Assembly (NCBI GenBank): GCA_023430845.1
Contig: JAEYYJ010000288.1
Coordinates: forward strand, 1 to 8,869
Origin: Pseudomonadota bacterium
GTDB taxonomy: Bacteria > Pseudomonadota > Alphaproteobacteria > Rhizobiales > Hyphomicrobiaceae
DNA length: 8,869 bases
Reading direction: 5' to 3'
In this document: piece by piece, positions 7,016 through 8,869 of the stretch
Numbering within the stretch: the first letter of the stretch is position 1
Layout of the letters: each line of letters begins with the position of its first letter
Translations under genes and position numbers: made by a program
The notes under the pieces: generated by a model
Databases searched by the model: none
What the model was told of the DNA's origin: nothing
What the model saw: the letters and a program-made list of their open reading frames with translations, nothing else

Positions 7016-7022
7016 TCGCGCC

Positions 7023-7793
7023 TCATCCCCAAGCCGGCTTGATCCAGTTGAAAAGATCGATGCCGCCATCGACGACCAGCGTCGTGCCCGTGACATAACC
7101 GGCAAAACGATCCGACAGCAGGGCCAGGGCGGGCCCTGCGAGGTCGTTTGCCGCACCGAGGCGGCCGAGCGCGATCTTGTCGCTGAAATCATAGGCCGCT
7201 GCATTGAAACCGCCACCGGGTATGGCGCCGGGCGCGATAGCGTTCACGCGAATACCGGCCGGGCCGAAATGGCGGGCGAGCTCGCGCACGACCATCGTCT
7301 GACCGGCCTTGGCCGCGGAGTAGTGCGGCAGATTGCGCGGGGTTTCGGCGTGCAGTGAGGTAATGAAGAGGAGGCGCCCCTTGGTCCCGCGCGCTTCCAT
7401 GGCGCCCGCGATCTCGCGGCCGAGGAAATAGCCCGAACGCACATTCACGTTCTGAAAGGCATCCCAAGTCGCCTCGCTGACAGCGGCGGCGTTGTCGACC
7501 TCTTTGCGGGGCGGACAGGCCGAATGCACGAACATATCGAGGGGTGCGTTCCCGACCTTGGTGAGCAGATCGCGCCAGCCGTCCGGCGCGGCGAGATCGA
7601 CCGCAATGGCTTCAGCGTCTCCGCCTGCGGCCGTGATGGCGGCCAGCGTGGCGGCATTGCGCTCCGCGTCGACATCCGCCAGCAAGACCTTGGCGCCTTC
7701 CGCGGCGATCCCTTCGGCGATAGTGCGGCCGATATTTGAAGCCGATCCCGTGACCAGCGCGCATTCTCCGGTGAAGAGCCCGATGGCTTTCAT
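7023..7793 (-). CDS. Short-chain dehydrogenase/reductase (classical SDR)
   Basis: This 256-residue protein is a classical SDR, an NAD(P)-dependent oxidoreductase acting on an alcohol or ketone in the cytosol. The cofactor motif is TGSASNIG (residues 15-22), and Asp40 at the end of the second strand favours NAD over NADP. The catalytic residues are Asn117, Ser146, Tyr158 and Lys162 (YSAAK). PGAIPGGG (188-195) is the usual nicotinamide-side loop, and TGTTLVVDGG is the conserved C-terminal strand. The NNAG motif is replaced by HSAC at about 90-93, which is unusual. The ATG at 7793 has GGGAGG about 6 bases upstream; a further 15 in-frame codons to 7838 run into the neighbouring terminator and are rejected. 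The gene converges on the aldolase gene with 7 bases between stops, which hints at a shared sugar-acid pathway but not co-transcription. Confidence 0.9.
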   Translation of the reverse strand: MKAIGLFTGECALVTGSASNIGRTIAEGIAAEGAKVLLADVDAERNAATLAAITAAGGDAEAIAVDLAAPDGWRDLLTKVGNAPLDMFVHSACPPRKEVDNAAAVSEATWDAFQNVNVRSGYFLGREIAGAMEARGTKGRLLFITSLHAETPRNLPHYSAAKAGQTMVVRELARHFGPAGIRVNAIAPGAIPGGGFNAAAYDFSDKIALGRLGAANDLAGPALALLSDRFAGYVTGTTLVVDGGIDLFNWIKPAWG

Positions 7794-7836
7794 TTTGATC
7801 CTCCCTGCGCAATCCACGGCCGTTGTCCAGCCTGTC

Positions 7837-7874
7837 AAAAATTAAGCCCGTCCGGAGCATGTGCCGAACGGGCT
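7837..7874 (-). terminator. Intrinsic terminator downstream of sspB
   Basis: On the minus strand an 11-base stem, AGCCCGTTCGG with CCGGACGGGCT (one G-U pair), closes an 8-base loop and is followed directly by TTAATTTTT. It begins 35 bases after the sspB stop codon and would end sspB, or ssrA-sspB, transcription before the SDR gene. The SDR gene therefore needs its own promoter, probably between 7794 and 7836. Confidence 0.88.
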
Positions 7875-7908
7875 GTCGATGTCGATGCTTGGCAATGCCG
7901 ATGAGAGC

Positions 7909-8616
7909 CTAGGGCTTCTTGCGGAAGCGATCGAGACTGACGACGTTGTCCTGCCCGGTGTCCTGACTGGGCGCAGGGGCGATTTCACTCTCGTCAGGCA
8001 CGCTGACCAGCGCGGCGGTCTGCGGCCCAGGTGCGGGCTCCCCGCGTCGCCCTGCCGGGTTGTCCGTCAGGTTTTCCTCCCCGATGGGGATGATGTCGTC
8101 GTCCTTATCTGTGCGGGTGCGGCGTGCGGGACGCTTGCGGTCGCCGACGCCTGAGCGATTGGAGGCGCGACCAATACCCGGTACGCCGGTGATCTGCCCA
8201 CCGATGCCGCCGTCCTCATTGAGACCGACGACGGTACCGCTGCCTTCGCGTGTCGCGCCCGCCTCGTCGAACTGAAGGCCGTACGGCACGCTCGGATCGA
8301 AGAAGACCTTGATGGCAGCGAACGGAATGACCAGCCGCTCGGGAATGCCGTCGAACGTCAGCTTCACCTCGAAGCGGACGTCGTTGACGATGAGCTCCCA
8401 GAACCGATGCTGGAGCACGATCGTCATTTCCTCGGCGTACTTGCTCTTCAGCCGCTTCGACAGCACGACGCCGGGATGGCGCGTATCGAAGGCGATGTAG
8501 AAGTGGTGATTGCCGGGAAGTCCAGATTTCTGAATCCGGGACAACACTGCGCGCACGACGCCACGCATGGCCTCTTGTGCCAGGGCGTCGTAATCGATGT
8601 CGTGCTCTGCCGTCAT
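7909..8616 (-). CDS. sspB: ClpXP protease specificity-enhancing factor SspB (alphaproteobacterial type)
   Basis: This 235-residue protein is the SspB adaptor, which binds ssrA-tagged proteins released by tmRNA and delivers them to the ClpXP protease. Residues 7-118 form the substrate-binding domain: an N-terminal helix DYDALAQEAMRGVVRAVL, the strand HHFYIAFDTRHPGVVLS, MTIVLQHRFWELIV, and RLVIPFAAIKVFFDPSVPYGLQF. Residues 120-220 are a long, charged, disordered tether. The last segment NVVSLDRFRKKP is a short conserved tail suited to bind the ClpX N-terminal domain, as SspB tails do. The tether and tail are typical of the alphaproteobacterial subfamily. The ATG at 8616 has only a weak AGAAG site upstream. 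The gene lies about 72 bases downstream of the visible tmRNA coding piece in the same orientation, so partner tag and adaptor are neighbours and may share transcription. A strong terminator follows. Confidence 0.94.
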   Translation of the reverse strand: MTAEHDIDYDALAQEAMRGVVRAVLSRIQKSGLPGNHHFYIAFDTRHPGVVLSKRLKSKYAEEMTIVLQHRFWELIVNDVRFEVKLTFDGIPERLVIPFAAIKVFFDPSVPYGLQFDEAGATREGSGTVVGLNEDGGIGGQITGVPGIGRASNRSGVGDRKRPARRTRTDKDDDIIPIGEENLTDNPAGRRGEPAPGPQTAALVSVPDESEIAPAPSQDTGQDNVVSLDRFRKKP

Positions 8617-8688
8617 GCTACTTCTGTTTCGCGTGTTTCGCGCCAGCCCGCCCAGTACGCCCGCATGCGGCCTGCATGGAAGCGAAGT

Positions 8689-8869
8689 GGAGGGCTTCTG
8701 TTGCCCGGTGCCCTCCGAACCGCGCCTGCCGTTGCTAGACGACAGGGCTTCAAGTTCAGGCTAACGGAGCTGCATTACGCAGCGACGGCAGCCTCAGCAT
8801 AGTTGTCATTGGCAACTATTCTGGTGACCCGATAACGGCGGTATCATGCCGGGCAAAAGAGCACCCTTT
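8689..8869 (-). ncRNA. ssrA: tmRNA (permuted, two-piece alphaproteobacterial type), coding piece; 5' part outside window
   Basis: On the minus strand the sequence AATAGTTGCC leads into a short reading frame encoding ANDNYAEAAVAA and a TAA stop, the alphaproteobacterial ssrA degradation tag. Upstream (8814-8869) lies AAGGGTGC and a GC-rich stretch that can form the first pseudoknot; the distance from AAGG to the resume codon, 55 bases, equals that in E. coli tmRNA, so the tRNA-like 5' end should lie about 30-35 bases beyond the right edge. Downstream are an 8-base hairpin (8725-8746, CCTGTCGT with ACGGCAGG) and a 7-base stem GGAGGGC/GCCCTCC (8716-8710 with 8695-8689) enclosing GGGCAACAGAA. No T-arm or CCA end follows the tag, which is expected when the gene is permuted and the acceptor piece is transcribed first, here beyond the edge. 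The 3' end at 8689 is an estimate. Confidence 0.9.
8775..8813 (-). other. ssrA tag-peptide reading frame (ANDNYAEAAVAA)
   Basis: Twelve codons from the resume codon GCC (8813-8811) to the TAA at 8777-8775 encode ANDNYAEAAVAA. With the alanine carried by the charged tmRNA, the tag added to stalled proteins would be AANDNYAEAAVAA. The N-terminal AANDNY part is where SspB is known to bind, and the C-terminal VAA is the ClpX recognition end (LAA in E. coli). Confidence 0.92.

Noticed and set aside
6257..7216. A 319-codon minus-strand open frame across the aldolase gene
   Set aside because: It covers the aldolase coding sequence and part of the SDR gene; the aldolase catalytic residues match FucA spacing exactly, so the plus frame is the real one.
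8641..8688. Possible tmRNA acceptor piece (T-arm and CCA) downstream of the tag
   Set aside because: No GGTTCRANTCC-type T-arm with a matching acceptor stem and CCA is present; in a permuted gene the acceptor piece should lie upstream, beyond the right edge.
8407..8802. A 131-codon plus-strand open frame running into the tmRNA
   Set aside because: It is antisense to sspB and to the tmRNA coding piece, and has no recognisable domain.

Overview
The window is GC-rich and densely coding. It looks like the chromosome of an alphaproteobacterium of the order Hyphomicrobiales (Rhizobiales); the genus cannot be fixed from the sequence. The main evidence is the right-edge tmRNA of the alphaproteobacterial permuted type with tag ANDNYAEAAVAA, an alphaproteobacterial-type SspB beside it, a BamB preceded by a TPR protein, and a CtrA-like TTAA-N7-TTAAC site. 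No insertion sequence, phage gene, CRISPR array, tRNA or rRNA is visible.

Left part (1-2190): on the plus strand, the 3' end of a YfgM-like TPR protein gene is followed by bamB, an outer-membrane assembly lipoprotein. A small unknown lipoprotein gene converges on bamB from the minus strand. A non-coding stretch of about 330 bases (2191-2522) separates that gene from a divergent large plus-strand gene and holds the CtrA-like site and an 8+8 bp inverted repeat.

Middle part (2523-6245): a 626-residue protein combines a NYN-type nuclease domain, an OST-HTH/LOTUS-like domain, a long disordered Pro/Ala linker and an uncharacterised C-terminal domain. A short intergenic region with two strong inverted repeats leads to a GNAT acetyltransferase gene. 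This gene converges with a minus-strand COG0523/CobW GTPase gene whose product carries a very His-rich metal-binding insert.

Right part (6311-8869): a class II (FucA-like) aldolase gene runs divergently from the COG0523 gene and converges, with only 7 bases between stops, on a short-chain dehydrogenase gene; together they could act in sugar-acid or sugar-phosphate metabolism. Further right, on the minus strand, lie a strong intrinsic terminator, sspB, and the coding piece of a two-piece tmRNA (ssrA) cut by the window edge. ssrA encodes the degradation tag and sspB encodes the adaptor that delivers tagged proteins to ClpXP, so this end is a compact ribosome-rescue and proteolysis locus.

The most notable items are the permuted ssrA next to sspB and the NYN-LOTUS protein. 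Nothing in the window can be firmly called a new system, but the four-part NYN protein is the best candidate for unknown biology.
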